This document shows, piece after piece, positions 1 through 9,207 of a stretch of 64,000 nt of DNA. Source of the stretch: UBA4874 sp002399435 (GTDB lineage: Bacteria; Bacillota; Clostridia; Caldicoprobacterales; DTU083); contig DAISGI010000009.1 of the NCBI GenBank assembly GCA_036823195.1, forward strand, positions 1-64,000, in the 5' to 3' direction. The notes under the pieces were generated by a model that saw nothing but the letters and a program-made list of their open reading frames with translations, was not told where the DNA came from and did no database searches. The translations under genes and the position numbers were made by a program. The first letter of the stretch is position 1, and every line of letters starts with the position of its first letter.

Positions 1-66
1 TATTCCTGCCGTAATAACATAGCGACCATCCATCCTATCAGATAGCCTATCACTATCAGATGACAC

Positions 67-111
67 AAACAGACCGAAGGTGAGGTACCTGCCTTCGGTC
101 TGTTTCTTTTT
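67..111. terminator. Strong bidirectional-type terminator hairpin
   Basis: A perfect 14-bp stem (67-80 with 92-105) closes an 11-nt loop and is followed on the + strand by a T-rich tract (103-111). The T tract favours termination of a rightward gene lying outside the window. The same stem also lies just past the stop of the leftward gene at 139, so it can serve both directions. Confidence 0.8.
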
Positions 112-138
112 AGTATGACAGCCAGATAAAAGTCAGGC

Positions 139-1758
139 TTATCTTGCATTATACCGATCCAGGGCTGCCTGTTGAAGTTTTATCACTTCGTCAATATGCA
201 ATTTCTTTATTTGGCCTACAAACTGGTCAAAATTATCAAGGGATTCTTCCCCTTTGATAAATTTGGTAATCATGTCATCCGCATAGGAGTTGATATCTGG
301 AATGAGCTCGTTAAACTTCTCGCTTTCTGCCGTAGTAAAGTTCGATGGAGGCAATTGCAGGGATGGATCACTACCGTCAATCCATGCATGCAGCGCTTCC
401 TCCTGTTCGGGGAAGACACAATTCTGCTTCATATATCTTACATCCTGTACAAAAGAACCGCTTGAAATGGACAGGGCATATCGGATAAGAGCATTAGCTA
501 CCGGCAGTTTCGGATTGTGCAGTATGGTATCCATATAGATCGGCTCTCCATCCTTCATGGTATAGCTTTCTCCTTCTTTTCCAAAGTTGAATGCCATGTG
601 TCCGTCTTTCCCGTATCCATAATCGAGGTATTCAGCCGCTTCCTTTACGTGCTTGCAATTCGGGGTAATAGCGGTCCCCGAGTCCTGAACGGCAGGCTCC
701 AATGGGCTATAGGATATCCCGGCCGGGCCTTTCGGATATGGAACGCCCACCAGGGTAAAATCGGGTTGGCTCTCTCTCGCCAGTTGGGTGAACCTTCCAA
801 AGTTCCCCAGAATCGCGCCATAATAGGATCCTCCGAGAGAACCGGTCATTTTGGCTTCCTTGTCTCCGCTGTCGTCAATCAATCCCTCTGCATACCATTT
901 CGCCATGGTAGTCAGAAAGTCCCGATATTCCGGCTGCAGGAATCCATATTTCAGTTCAACCCCACTTAGATAGGCGCCTCTTCTTAGTCCCCAGGCGCTG
1001 GAGAAGTTCTGTACCCCTCCAAGCGAATCACATACGTAGGGAAGCTCATCCTCCGAGTTTCCGTCATTATTCATATCATTTTTCTTAAATGCAGACAGCA
1101 CATTGTACCAGTCGTCAATTGTTTGCGGAACGTTCAATCCCAGCTTATCCAGCCAGTCCTTCCGCATCGCAAATCCGCCGGTTACTCTCAGAAACTCGTC
1201 TCCCCTGATAAACGGGAACATATACACGGAGCCGTCGTCCAGAGACACTTCTTTTTTCCATTCCGGATGCTCTGCCAGCACAGCTTTGAAGTTGGGGGCA
1301 TGTTTATCTATAATATCATTCAATGCCAGAATAGTGCTGTCCTCCAGGGCTTTCGCAGGCCCGCCGGATACATGCCGCCAGTTCCAGTACATCATATCCG
1401 GGAGATTCTGGGAAGACAACATGGACTGAAATTGTTCTCCCGCCTTGCCTCCCGGGGGATGAAGCCAGTCAATATGTACTCCGGTTTTTTCTTCCGCTTC
1501 CTTTAGACAGGCAATTTCCGCATAGCTTTTCATACTCATGGTAGCTTTGCCGTCCATATCCCAGAAATAGGTTAATGTAACCGGCTTTTTCTCATCAGTC
1601 GGCTTTTTTGATGAACCCGGTTTACCCGATTGATTCGCAGTACCTCCCGCTTGTTTACCGGTTTTCCCGGGAGTACAGCCAGCGGATACCGTCAGCACAC
1701 CAACGGTAAGTGCCATTGCCATAATAAAGGCGAAAACTGTGTGAAATCTTTTTGCCAT
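139..1758 (-). CDS. Lipoprotein extracellular solute-binding protein of a carbohydrate ABC importer
   Basis: This 539-residue protein has a basic and hydrophobic signal peptide ending in the lipobox VSAGC, with the lipidated cysteine at residue 28. A Gly/Lys/Ser/Thr-rich linker follows, and then a family-1 type solute-binding fold of about 480 residues. It resembles the large LplA-like binding proteins of Bacillota that feed MalF/MalG-type permeases. The start has an AAGGAGG site upstream. It is transcribed away from the giant binding-protein operon beginning at 2198 and shares an intergenic region of about 440 bp with it. It therefore probably supplies a second binding protein to the same permeases, which is inference from position. 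The second cassette also has a stand-alone lipoprotein (41017-42546). The ligand cannot be predicted. Confidence 0.88.
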   Translation of the reverse strand: MAKRFHTVFAFIMAMALTVGVLTVSAGCTPGKTGKQAGGTANQSGKPGSSKKPTDEKKPVTLTYFWDMDGKATMSMKSYAEIACLKEAEEKTGVHIDWLHPPGGKAGEQFQSMLSSQNLPDMMYWNWRHVSGGPAKALEDSTILALNDIIDKHAPNFKAVLAEHPEWKKEVSLDDGSVYMFPFIRGDEFLRVTGGFAMRKDWLDKLGLNVPQTIDDWYNVLSAFKKNDMNNDGNSEDELPYVCDSLGGVQNFSSAWGLRRGAYLSGVELKYGFLQPEYRDFLTTMAKWYAEGLIDDSGDKEAKMTGSLGGSYYGAILGNFGRFTQLARESQPDFTLVGVPYPKGPAGISYSPLEPAVQDSGTAITPNCKHVKEAAEYLDYGYGKDGHMAFNFGKEGESYTMKDGEPIYMDTILHNPKLPVANALIRYALSISSGSFVQDVRYMKQNCVFPEQEEALHAWIDGSDPSLQLPPSNFTTAESEKFNELIPDINSYADDMITKFIKGEESLDNFDQFVGQIKKLHIDEVIKLQQAALDRYNAR

Positions 1759-1839
1759 GTGACAAAATCCTCCTTGATTTCTCTTATTGATTAAGCGCGC
1801 TCTGTCTTATTATTATGACAATTTTATTTCATTCTGTAT

Positions 1840-2025
1840 ATATCGAATAGTAGGAATCCATCATCAACGGTTTGAATGGATACCNNNNNNNNNNNNNNNN
1901 NNNNNNNNNNNNNNNNNNNNNNNNNNNNNNNNNNNNNNNNNNNNNNNNNNNNNNNNNNNNNNNNNNNNNNNNNNNNNNNNNNNNGATATTCGAATCCCTG
2001 ATGATGGATTCCTACTATTCGATAT
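1840..2025. repeat. 27-bp perfect inverted repeats flanking a sequence gap
   Basis: The arm at 1840-1866 is the exact reverse complement of the arm at 1999-2025. Similarity continues imperfectly a few bases inward on both sides. Between the arms lie short unique stretches and 100 N. The structure sits between two divergent genes (starts at 1758 and 2198), where promoters must lie. It could be an invertible promoter segment, the ends of a small mobile element, or a long hairpin that stopped assembly. The rest of the 1759-2197 interval holds a ribosome site for each flanking gene and nothing else that I recognise. Confidence 0.85.
1885..1984. other. Assembly gap (100 N)
   Basis: Exactly 100 undetermined bases, the usual placeholder for a gap of unknown size. 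The true length and content of the divergent promoter region are therefore unknown. Confidence 0.95.
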
Positions 2026-2197
2026 TTACAGACAGGCGTAACTGCTTCACAATAAGAGTATTGGCTTTCCATCGAGGAAATCTGCCTGGAGGTTTTTTTT
2101 ACTGCAGAGCAGTGAGTCCATACGGGAGATTTTCTGGGGGTGAAGTTTTACAATACACCGGTAGTGGCTATGGATTTCCGGGAAGGGGAGGGGAAAA

Positions 2198-5100
2198 TTG
2201 ACGGACAGGAAGAAACACAGGAAAGGGATAGCTATAAAGAAGCTGTGCTGCGTACTGATCCTGGTACTATGCCTGGGGATGTTTCCAGACAGTATTGTAT
2301 CGGGGGAGACAGGAGAAAAGGGAGATGTGCCGACAAATCAGGACAAGACAGTGGAGGACCATGTTGTAAACGACAGTGGCACGGGAGAACAAAGTGATAC
2401 GGCAAAACAGGATCAAGCAATAAAATATGGAGATAAGGTAAGTTCTTATTATAAAGTAATCAAGGGATATGAAGAAAAGGGATATCAGGCAGCACCTGCT
2501 GGTACGGAGTTGGTACTGAAACCGGATTCCATCAAGGAATCCGGCAGCGGAAATATTCCGCTGAGGAATGGCTTCGAAGGGAAAAAAGGTCCTGTGCTGT
2601 ATTGGGAGGAAGGCTATGATTCGTTTACCTGGAGCTTTGAGATCGGGAAGGAAGGGCTCTATGAAATGGAGATGGAATACTATGCCCTTCCGGATACGGG
2701 ATCGATGATTCAGAGAGCCGTTAGCATAGACGGTGCCGTGCCTTTCGATGAGGCAAACAATATTTCATTTCAAAGGGCCTGGAAGGATGCGGGAGAACCC
2801 AGGAAAAATAACATAGGGGATGAAGTGTGGCCGAAGCAGATAGAGGACTTTGCCTGGAGAAGCGCTGCCTTTGATGATAACCAGGGGTATTATTCCTTGC
2901 CCTTCCGGTTTTACTTCACCCCGGGGCAGCACACCCTGACGATGCGTTTTGTGGACCAGGACGCGGTCTTTGGCAATCTGACCATAAAAGCCGCGGAGAA
3001 GCTTCCTTCCTATGAGGAAGTAACGCGGGAATATGTGTCAGAAGGATACAGAAAAGCATCCAGGTCTGTTAAGTTCCAGGCAGAAACCCATGCCTGCCTG
3101 AAGAGCGATCCGACCATAAGAAGGGAAAGCAACGGAGATCCCGCGGCGGAACCCCGATCATTGGCGAACAGAATATTCAATGTGATGGGAGACAACCGCT
3201 GGAAGGCGGGGGATCAGTATATCACATGGAAATTCAGCGTACCGGCAGATGGGTTGTACAAAATCAATATGAGATGTGGCCAGTGGTACAATGACGGGCT
3301 TCCCGTTTATCGGAAAATCGCTGTCGACGGTAAAGTACCATTTCAGGAACTGGCGGAATATCGGTTTGATTACGATAAGGATTGGAGAATGGAGAGCATT
3401 CAGGATGAAAAGGGGGAGCCTTATCTCTTTTATCTGACTGGGGGAGAGCATGAGCTGACCATGACGGTAGTGCTTGGACCTTATACGGACATCATTCAGA
3501 ATATTATGGACGATACCCTGCTGATATCTGAAATGTATCGAAAAATCGTGATGATTACCGGAGAAACACCGGATCCCAATTATGAATATGATCTGGACAA
3601 GACCATACCGGGGATTATGGACGACATAAAGCACCTTTCAAAGAACATGCAAAGAAACATGGATCTGATTTCAGGGATATCCTCCAAAAAGCCCAGTATG
3701 GCAAGTAATTTTTCCACTATAAAGCACCAGCTTGATAAAATGCACGAGAATCCGGACAACATTCCCAAGGGACTCAATGATTTGCTGAATGCGCAGAACA
3801 GTCTTGGTACCTGGCTGATCAGCCTCAAAAGTGAGCCCCTGGTGATGGACTATTTTGTTATCAGCCCGCCGGGAAAAGTGGAAAAGTCAGGGACATCCAA
3901 TATTCTGCAAAAGTTGGAAACCACCTGGTATAACTTTACTACTTCCTTTACCAAGGATTATGACAGTGTCGGAAGCGTATACGCTGAGAATACCGGAAAG
4001 GATGCCGTGAATTTAAACATATGGGTATCCAGGGGAAAAGAATGGGCGGAGATCATAAAGGAAATGGCGGATGAGGACTTTACCCCGAAAACAGGCGTCA
4101 ATGTCAACATGAACGTCCTGCCGTCCGGCCAGGCAAATGCAGGACAGGTAAATGCCCTTATGCTGTCCATTACTTCAGGCAGAGCGCCGGATGTCGCCCT
4201 GGGTCTGGGGGCAGATTCCCCGGCTGAATTTTCATTCCGGGATGCCGTAATGGATTTGACAAGGTTTCCGGATTTCGATGAGACTGCGAAACGTTTTTAC
4301 CCTTCCATGCTGGTTCCGCTGAAATATAAAAAGGGTGTGTTTGCTCTTCCGGAGACTATGGATTTTCTGGTGATGTTCTATCGCACGGACATTCTGGAAG
4401 ATATCGGCGTGCGCCTACCTGAGACCTGGGATGATCTGTACCATTCTGTTCTGCCCAGGCTCTATCAAAATGGTATGGATTTTGTTTACGGGGGAGGATT
4501 CAATCCATTACTGCTCCAAATGGGCGGGAAGTATTACCGGAACGGAGGAACCCAATCGGCACTGGATTCTCCGGAGGCTTACAAGGCATTTAAAGCCTGG
4601 ACAGATTTGTATGTAAGCTATGGGATTCCCGTAGCCGCCAATTTTTACAACCGCATTCGAACCGGAGACGCACCGATCGGCCTGGCTGGTTACAACCAGT
4701 ATGTTCAGATGACTACGGCCGCTCCGGAGTTATATGGAAGATGGGATATTGCCCCGATCCCCGGAACAAGGAAAGAGGATGGGACCATCGATCGTTCCAA
4801 CGCCAACCTGCTTGGGCAAACTTCTGTTATCATGAGCCAGACGGATCATCCGAAGGAATCCTGGGAGTTTTTGAAATGGTGGTCCAGCGACGGGATACAG
4901 ACCAGATTCGGCAGGGAACTGGAGGCTCTGTTGGGAGTAGAAGCCAGATGGAATTCTGCCAATATCCGATCCTTTGCTTCCATGGCCTGGAACAGGGATC
5001 ATCTGAAAATCATCACGGATGCACAGTCCCAGGCCAAGGAACAGCCTATTGTTCTGGGGGGATATTTTACCAGCAGGCATATCAACAATGCATTCAACCG

Positions 5101-5230
5101 GGTTGTGGTAAGCGCCTCCACCGATGCAAGGGATTCCCTGGAAAAAGCGGTGAAAGATATTGATAAGGAATTAAAGTCGAAGCAAGAGGAATATGGATTC
5201 CGGCTGGAGGAATCAGGAAGCGATGATTGA
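2198..5230 (+). CDS. Giant secreted solute-binding protein with two N-terminal beta-sandwich-like modules (cassette 1)
   Basis: The protein has 1010 residues, against about 450-550 for a usual binding protein. A signal sequence (about residues 10-36) precedes a charged linker. Two related modules follow at about 80-275 and 280-450. They share the pattern of a Trp/Phe-rich strand, a GLY motif, an I(D)G-PF motif and a G(G/Q)H-LTM strand, which suggests glycan-binding beta-sandwiches. A helical stretch spans about 455-560. A family-1 solute-binding domain occupies about 600-1000, with an SGRAPDVALG-like segment and a C-terminal TSRHINNAFNRVV motif. The start codon is TTG, with GGAGGGG just upstream and no better ATG. 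It is the first gene of a rightward operon and is homologous in length and order to the protein at 42655-45666. Its likely job is capture of an oligosaccharide at the cell surface. The module identity is inference. Confidence 0.85.
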   Translation: MTDRKKHRKGIAIKKLCCVLILVLCLGMFPDSIVSGETGEKGDVPTNQDKTVEDHVVNDSGTGEQSDTAKQDQAIKYGDKVSSYYKVIKGYEEKGYQAAPAGTELVLKPDSIKESGSGNIPLRNGFEGKKGPVLYWEEGYDSFTWSFEIGKEGLYEMEMEYYALPDTGSMIQRAVSIDGAVPFDEANNISFQRAWKDAGEPRKNNIGDEVWPKQIEDFAWRSAAFDDNQGYYSLPFRFYFTPGQHTLTMRFVDQDAVFGNLTIKAAEKLPSYEEVTREYVSEGYRKASRSVKFQAETHACLKSDPTIRRESNGDPAAEPRSLANRIFNVMGDNRWKAGDQYITWKFSVPADGLYKINMRCGQWYNDGLPVYRKIAVDGKVPFQELAEYRFDYDKDWRMESIQDEKGEPYLFYLTGGEHELTMTVVLGPYTDIIQNIMDDTLLISEMYRKIVMITGETPDPNYEYDLDKTIPGIMDDIKHLSKNMQRNMDLISGISSKKPSMASNFSTIKHQLDKMHENPDNIPKGLNDLLNAQNSLGTWLISLKSEPLVMDYFVISPPGKVEKSGTSNILQKLETTWYNFTTSFTKDYDSVGSVYAENTGKDAVNLNIWVSRGKEWAEIIKEMADEDFTPKTGVNVNMNVLPSGQANAGQVNALMLSITSGRAPDVALGLGADSPAEFSFRDAVMDLTRFPDFDETAKRFYPSMLVPLKYKKGVFALPETMDFLVMFYRTDILEDIGVRLPETWDDLYHSVLPRLYQNGMDFVYGGGFNPLLLQMGGKYYRNGGTQSALDSPEAYKAFKAWTDLYVSYGIPVAANFYNRIRTGDAPIGLAGYNQYVQMTTAAPELYGRWDIAPIPGTRKEDGTIDRSNANLLGQTSVIMSQTDHPKESWEFLKWWSSDGIQTRFGRELEALLGVEARWNSANIRSFASMAWNRDHLKIITDAQSQAKEQPIVLGGYFTSRHINNAFNRVVVSASTDARDSLEKAVKDIDKELKSKQEEYGFRLEESGSDD

Positions 5231-5266
5231 TTTTCTTATCCAAATATACGAAGGGGTGATGGATGC

Positions 5267-6217
5267 ATGGCGGATATGACAGAAATCAAGACAGCAAATA
5301 AATCCTTGTTGAAGCCGGACAGGAAGAAAGTGATGAAGAGCTGGTGGAAGAAAAATGGTATCGGATATTTGTTCCTGCTGCCATATATGCTGTTGTTTCT
5401 CATTTTTATTGTGATACCGGTGGCAGTGGCTTTCTTTCTAAGCCTTACCAACTACAACATGATACAAAAGCCTGATTTTATCGGGCTGACGAATTTTAAG
5501 ATCCTTTTTATGGATGATGATATCTTTTTAATCGCATTGAAAAACACGCTGATATTTTCCTGCATTGCAGGCCCGGTGGGATACATCATGTCCTTTCTGG
5601 CTGCCTGGGTGATCAATAACCTGAAGGGCAGGAAATTCTTCGCCCTGGCTTTCTATGCGCCTTCGCTCACAAGCGGAATAGCCATGTCCGTGGTCTGGCT
5701 ATATTTTTTCTCACCGGACCGGTTTGGATTGATCAATAATTTCCTGATCAATACACTGGGGGTAACAACGGAGCCTGTTCTTTGGACACAGGATCCTAAA
5801 TATATACTTCGCGTGGTAATATTCATCTCAATTTGGATGAGCATGGGAAACGGGTTTCTGGTTTTTCTGGCAGGACTTCAGAATATTTCAAAGGAGCTCT
5901 ATGAAGCGGCTGCCATCGATGGAATTCGGAATAGGTTCCAGCAGCTTTGGTATATCACCTTACCACTTATGCAGCCGCAGCTCCTTTTCGGTGCAATCAA
6001 CTCCATAGTGGGATCCTTTGGCGCATATGACATAGCTGTGGCGATCGCGGGAATGCCAAGTCCCGAGTATAGTGCTCATACCATTGTAGCGCATCTGTTT
6101 GACCACGCCTTTATCCGATTCAGCATGGGATATGCTTCCTGTATTGCGGTCATCCTGTTTGTCATGACGTATACGCTAAGCAAAGTATGTATGCGGGTAT
6201 TCCGATCAAGAGAATAG
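5267..6217 (+). CDS. Sugar ABC transporter permease, MalF/UgpA type (cassette 1, pair A)
   Basis: This is a 316-residue inner-membrane permease. The first membrane span lies at about 33-55, followed by a conserved SLTNYN segment and five further hydrophobic spans. The cytoplasmic EAA loop (YEAAAIDGIRNRFQQLW) at about residues 211-230 is the contact site for the ATPase subunit. It sits 36 bp after the giant binding protein and 14 bp before its partner permease, so it belongs to one transcript. Its counterpart in the second cassette is at 45713-46681. No ATPase gene is linked. Confidence 0.93.
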   Translation: MADMTEIKTANKSLLKPDRKKVMKSWWKKNGIGYLFLLPYMLLFLIFIVIPVAVAFFLSLTNYNMIQKPDFIGLTNFKILFMDDDIFLIALKNTLIFSCIAGPVGYIMSFLAAWVINNLKGRKFFALAFYAPSLTSGIAMSVVWLYFFSPDRFGLINNFLINTLGVTTEPVLWTQDPKYILRVVIFISIWMSMGNGFLVFLAGLQNISKELYEAAAIDGIRNRFQQLWYITLPLMQPQLLFGAINSIVGSFGAYDIAVAIAGMPSPEYSAHTIVAHLFDHAFIRFSMGYASCIAVILFVMTYTLSKVCMRVFRSRE

Positions 6218-6231
6218 AAGGGGAATGAAAA

Positions 6232-7119
6232 ATGGTGAAAGTAAGGAAGAAACATAGATACTTCAATTGGAAGAGAAAAATAAAAAGGATTCATTTCTCC
6301 ACGGTACTGTTATATGCCTGTATGCTGGGGTTGGTGGCTTTTACCGCCCTGCCTCTGATTTATATGATCAATACTGCCTTTAAACCCCTGGATGAATTGT
6401 TCCTTTTTCCACCGAGATATTTTGTGAAGAATCCCACCATGAAAAACTTCCATGATCTTCTGACGGCAGTCAGTGGTACAGTGGTGCCTTTCTCCAGATA
6501 TATCTTTAACAGCCTGTTTACCACCACAGTCATTGTGTTTTTATCCGTTGTCTTATCCTGCCTGGGAGGGTTTGCACTTGCCAAGCATAAACCCGCGGGT
6601 TCCAATTTCATTTTTGCGGTTATCCTGGCTGCCCTGATGTTTTCCAGCCATGTAACGGCAATACCTACCTATATGGTGGTAAACTTTCTTGGAATTGTGA
6701 ACACCTACTGGGCGTTGATCATACCGAAGCTGGCCAGTGCCTATAATTTCTTCCTGATCAAGCAGTTTGCGGATCAAATACCGGATGCCTTTCTGGAAGC
6801 AGCGCGGATTGATGGCGCAAGCGAGCTCAAAATATTCTGGAAGGTTGCTATGCCGCTATTAAGACCTGCCTGGACAACACTGGTCGTATTTTCATTTGTG
6901 AATAACTGGAATGATTATTTTACTCCTCTTATTTATACAACCAGCCAGGCCATGAAAACCTTGCCCCTTGCGTTGTCGACACTGGGCGGTACAAGCATTG
7001 CGAGAGCAGGAGCCAACAGTGCTGCGGCTCTGCTTACTACTCTTCCCACCATTATTCTCTTTACTGCATTGCAGGGGAGAGTCATGGAGACGATGAGCTA
7101 TTCCGGCATTAAGGCATAG
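6232..7119 (+). CDS. Carbohydrate ABC transporter permease, MalG type (cassette 1, pair A)
   Basis: This 295-residue protein starts with a very basic cytoplasmic N-terminus and then has six predicted spans. The TAFKPLDELFLFPP segment after span 1 is typical of the CUT1 second permease. The EAA loop (LEAARIDGASELKIFW) lies at about residues 187-205. The protein ends in the common YSGIKA-type tail. The ATG has AAGGGG upstream. It forms a heterodimer with the product of 5267-6217. The counterpart in cassette 2 is 46704-47567. Confidence 0.93.
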   Translation: MVKVRKKHRYFNWKRKIKRIHFSTVLLYACMLGLVAFTALPLIYMINTAFKPLDELFLFPPRYFVKNPTMKNFHDLLTAVSGTVVPFSRYIFNSLFTTTVIVFLSVVLSCLGGFALAKHKPAGSNFIFAVILAALMFSSHVTAIPTYMVVNFLGIVNTYWALIIPKLASAYNFFLIKQFADQIPDAFLEAARIDGASELKIFWKVAMPLLRPAWTTLVVFSFVNNWNDYFTPLIYTTSQAMKTLPLALSTLGGTSIARAGANSAAALLTTLPTIILFTALQGRVMETMSYSGIKA

Positions 7120-7131
7120 GAGGAACGGACC

Positions 7132-8535
7132 ATGAAAAAGTTTCTGACAATTTTACTGCTTACGTTGATCAGTATTTTTTCCGTGACACCAGGCGCTCTG
7201 GCGGAGAACGACAGGGTAGTGGAAAAAGAAGGATCCATACCGGTTCCGGTTACCTATGAAGTCAGAAAAGTGATCATCAATCTGGACTCCTACGGAAACC
7301 TGAACCAGCCTGAGGATCTGTTTCTGGATAGGAAAGGCTTTCTTTATGTCGCGGATACGGCCAACAACAGAGTGCTCAAAATGGACACCGACGGGAAGGT
7401 TCTGGAAAGTATAGCCGGGCCGGCGGATAAACCGTATAACAAGCCCAAGGGGATTTTTGTGGATGAGGATGGCGCCCTGTATGTGGCGGACTCCGGTAAC
7501 AAGCGGGTCATACGTCGATCCGTTTCGGGAGAGTATGATAAGGTTTATGTTAAGCCGAAATCCAGTCTGCTCAGTGCGGATTTTGTATTTGACCCGCAGA
7601 AAATATATAGGAACTCTACCGGTATTCTGTATGTTTCAAAGGGGATTTCCTTCATCACGATAGACGATGCCAATCAGTTTCAGGGTTATGTTGGCGCCAA
7701 GGAAGTAGGCTTTGATTTAAGAAGGATGTTTATCAGGCTTTTTGCCTCAAGATCACAGAGAGACCGGATTGCCAAGGTTCTTCCTGTTTCCTACAACAAT
7801 TTTGTAATCGGGCCGGATGGCTTTGTATACGCTACGGTAGGAAACGCACAGAGCGGACAGATAAGGAAAATCAATGCCGTAGGGAAAAACCTGTATCCGG
7901 ATCAAACTTTCGGTGAAAGGATGATGGGTGAAAACGGAGAATGGATTCAGCCTTCCCTGGCTGATATCGCCGTGGATGAAAGAGGCATTATCAGCACCAT
8001 TGACAAAGCTACGGAGAGTATTTATCAATATGATCAGGAAGGCAACATGCTTCTGGCTTTCGGGGATAAGGGGGAAAAAAGAGGTGGATTTCTGTCTCCG
8101 TCCAGTATTGTAACGGATGAGAAAGGCAATTTATATATATCCGATTCCAAGGCAAACAACATACAGATATTCGAGCCGACCAATTTCACCAGATCGGTGC
8201 ATCAGGCGGTAAGCTTCTACAACAACGGAGACTATAAAAATGCAATGGATTACTGGCAGCAGGTATTGGCAATCGATGCGAATTACTCCCTGGCGCATAA
8301 AGGAATGGGAAAGCTGTACTACAAGGAAGAGAGATGGAAGGACTCTATGGATGAGTACCTGCTGGCGGAGGATAAAGGCGGATATTCAAGAGCTTTTCGG
8401 GAATACAGGCATCAGAAGTTCCGGCAATATTTTGCCGTGGTATTCTTTGCTTTCATTGGGATTGTGGTGGGATTCTATTTCCTTTTCCTCCGTCTCAAGG
8501 AGAAATCCGGCAAAATCGTCAGGGAATTATTTTAA
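7132..8535 (+). CDS. Secreted/anchored NHL-repeat and TPR protein (cassette 1)
   Basis: This 467-residue protein has a signal peptide at residues 1-25. Several NHL-type beta-propeller repeats follow (about 50-345), with recurrent patterns such as PEDLFLD, LYVADTANNRV and LYVADSGNKRV. A tetratricopeptide segment spans about 350-420 (AVSFYNNGDYKNAMDYW, then AHKGMGKLYYKEERW). One membrane span lies at about 424-446, with a short basic tail. The propeller and TPR therefore face outside, anchored by the C-terminal helix. The gene starts 12 bp after the MalG-type permease and is followed 21 bp later by the Yip1-like gene. In cassette 2 these two parts are one protein. The role is unknown. A scaffold or sensor beside the importer is a reasonable inference. 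Confidence 0.85.
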   Translation: MKKFLTILLLTLISIFSVTPGALAENDRVVEKEGSIPVPVTYEVRKVIINLDSYGNLNQPEDLFLDRKGFLYVADTANNRVLKMDTDGKVLESIAGPADKPYNKPKGIFVDEDGALYVADSGNKRVIRRSVSGEYDKVYVKPKSSLLSADFVFDPQKIYRNSTGILYVSKGISFITIDDANQFQGYVGAKEVGFDLRRMFIRLFASRSQRDRIAKVLPVSYNNFVIGPDGFVYATVGNAQSGQIRKINAVGKNLYPDQTFGERMMGENGEWIQPSLADIAVDERGIISTIDKATESIYQYDQEGNMLLAFGDKGEKRGGFLSPSSIVTDEKGNLYISDSKANNIQIFEPTNFTRSVHQAVSFYNNGDYKNAMDYWQQVLAIDANYSLAHKGMGKLYYKEERWKDSMDEYLLAEDKGGYSRAFREYRHQKFRQYFAVVFFAFIGIVVGFYFLFLRLKEKSGKIVRELF

Positions 8536-8556
8536 GGGAAAGAAGGCAGATGCGCT

Positions 8557-9180
8557 ATGGAGTTTTTAAAACTATCTTTATCAACGGTCTTTCATCCTGG
8601 GGAAGCCTTCCGATACCTGCAAAAAGACAGAAGCAAATTCAACTATCTTCCGGTCGCCTTATTGTTGTTTCTGATCTTTGCAGTGCGTTCCGCTTCCATC
8701 TATATTACACACTTTCCGCTTGCCAAACTGAATCCGAGAACAGCCAATCTCGGTATAGAGCTTGCGAAGCTTTACATTCCTGTCCTGACCTGGGTGATTG
8801 CTTCCTATGCCATAACCTCCATTATGGATGGCGAGAGTCTTCTGAGAGAAATCCTGCTCTCGACCTGTTATGCACTGATACCCTATATCGTGTTGACGTT
8901 ACCTGTCAATCTGCTGTCCCATATTATGGAGAGCAGCCAAAGCGGGTTATACAACGGCATCCTGAATCTTATTTCAGGCTGGTCTGTTTTTCTGATATTT
9001 ATGAGCATAAAGGTTATGAACCAATATAGCATGAAAAAAACCATTCTGGTATGTTTTTTGAGTATCTGCACCATGCTGCTCATATGGGCCACGATTGCGC
9101 TTTTCTTTGCTATCAGCAGTCAGTTTATAAACTTTATCCAGGAAGTTATGATTGAAGTCCGATTGAAATTGGTTTATTAG
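8557..9180 (+). CDS. Yip1-family-like integral membrane protein (cassette 1)
   Basis: This 207-residue, very hydrophobic protein has about five membrane spans. It begins with a short amphipathic FHPGEAFRYLQ segment typical of bacterial Yip1-domain proteins. A diagnostic RSASIYITHFPL stretch aligns with RVASIYLTHFPF in the C-terminal third of the cassette 2 fusion protein (47581-49680). The ribosome site is weak, which may mean coupling to the gene 21 bp upstream. No catalytic motif is visible. In the operon it probably forms the membrane part of the NHL/TPR component. That pairing is inferred from the fusion, and the biochemical function is not known. Confidence 0.8.
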   Translation: MEFLKLSLSTVFHPGEAFRYLQKDRSKFNYLPVALLLFLIFAVRSASIYITHFPLAKLNPRTANLGIELAKLYIPVLTWVIASYAITSIMDGESLLREILLSTCYALIPYIVLTLPVNLLSHIMESSQSGLYNGILNLISGWSVFLIFMSIKVMNQYSMKKTILVCFLSICTMLLIWATIALFFAISSQFINFIQEVMIEVRLKLVY

Positions 9181-9207
9181 AGAGCCAAGTATGAGGAGGG
9201 GTGCGGT

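Noticed and set aside
1840..2025. Complete insertion sequence
   Set aside because: Inverted repeats are present but no transposase code is visible, the interior is mostly undetermined, and no target-site duplication could be recognised.
2232..2420. Small leftward frame in the start of the giant binding-protein gene
   Set aside because: Shadow frame of the real gene, with no ribosome site.
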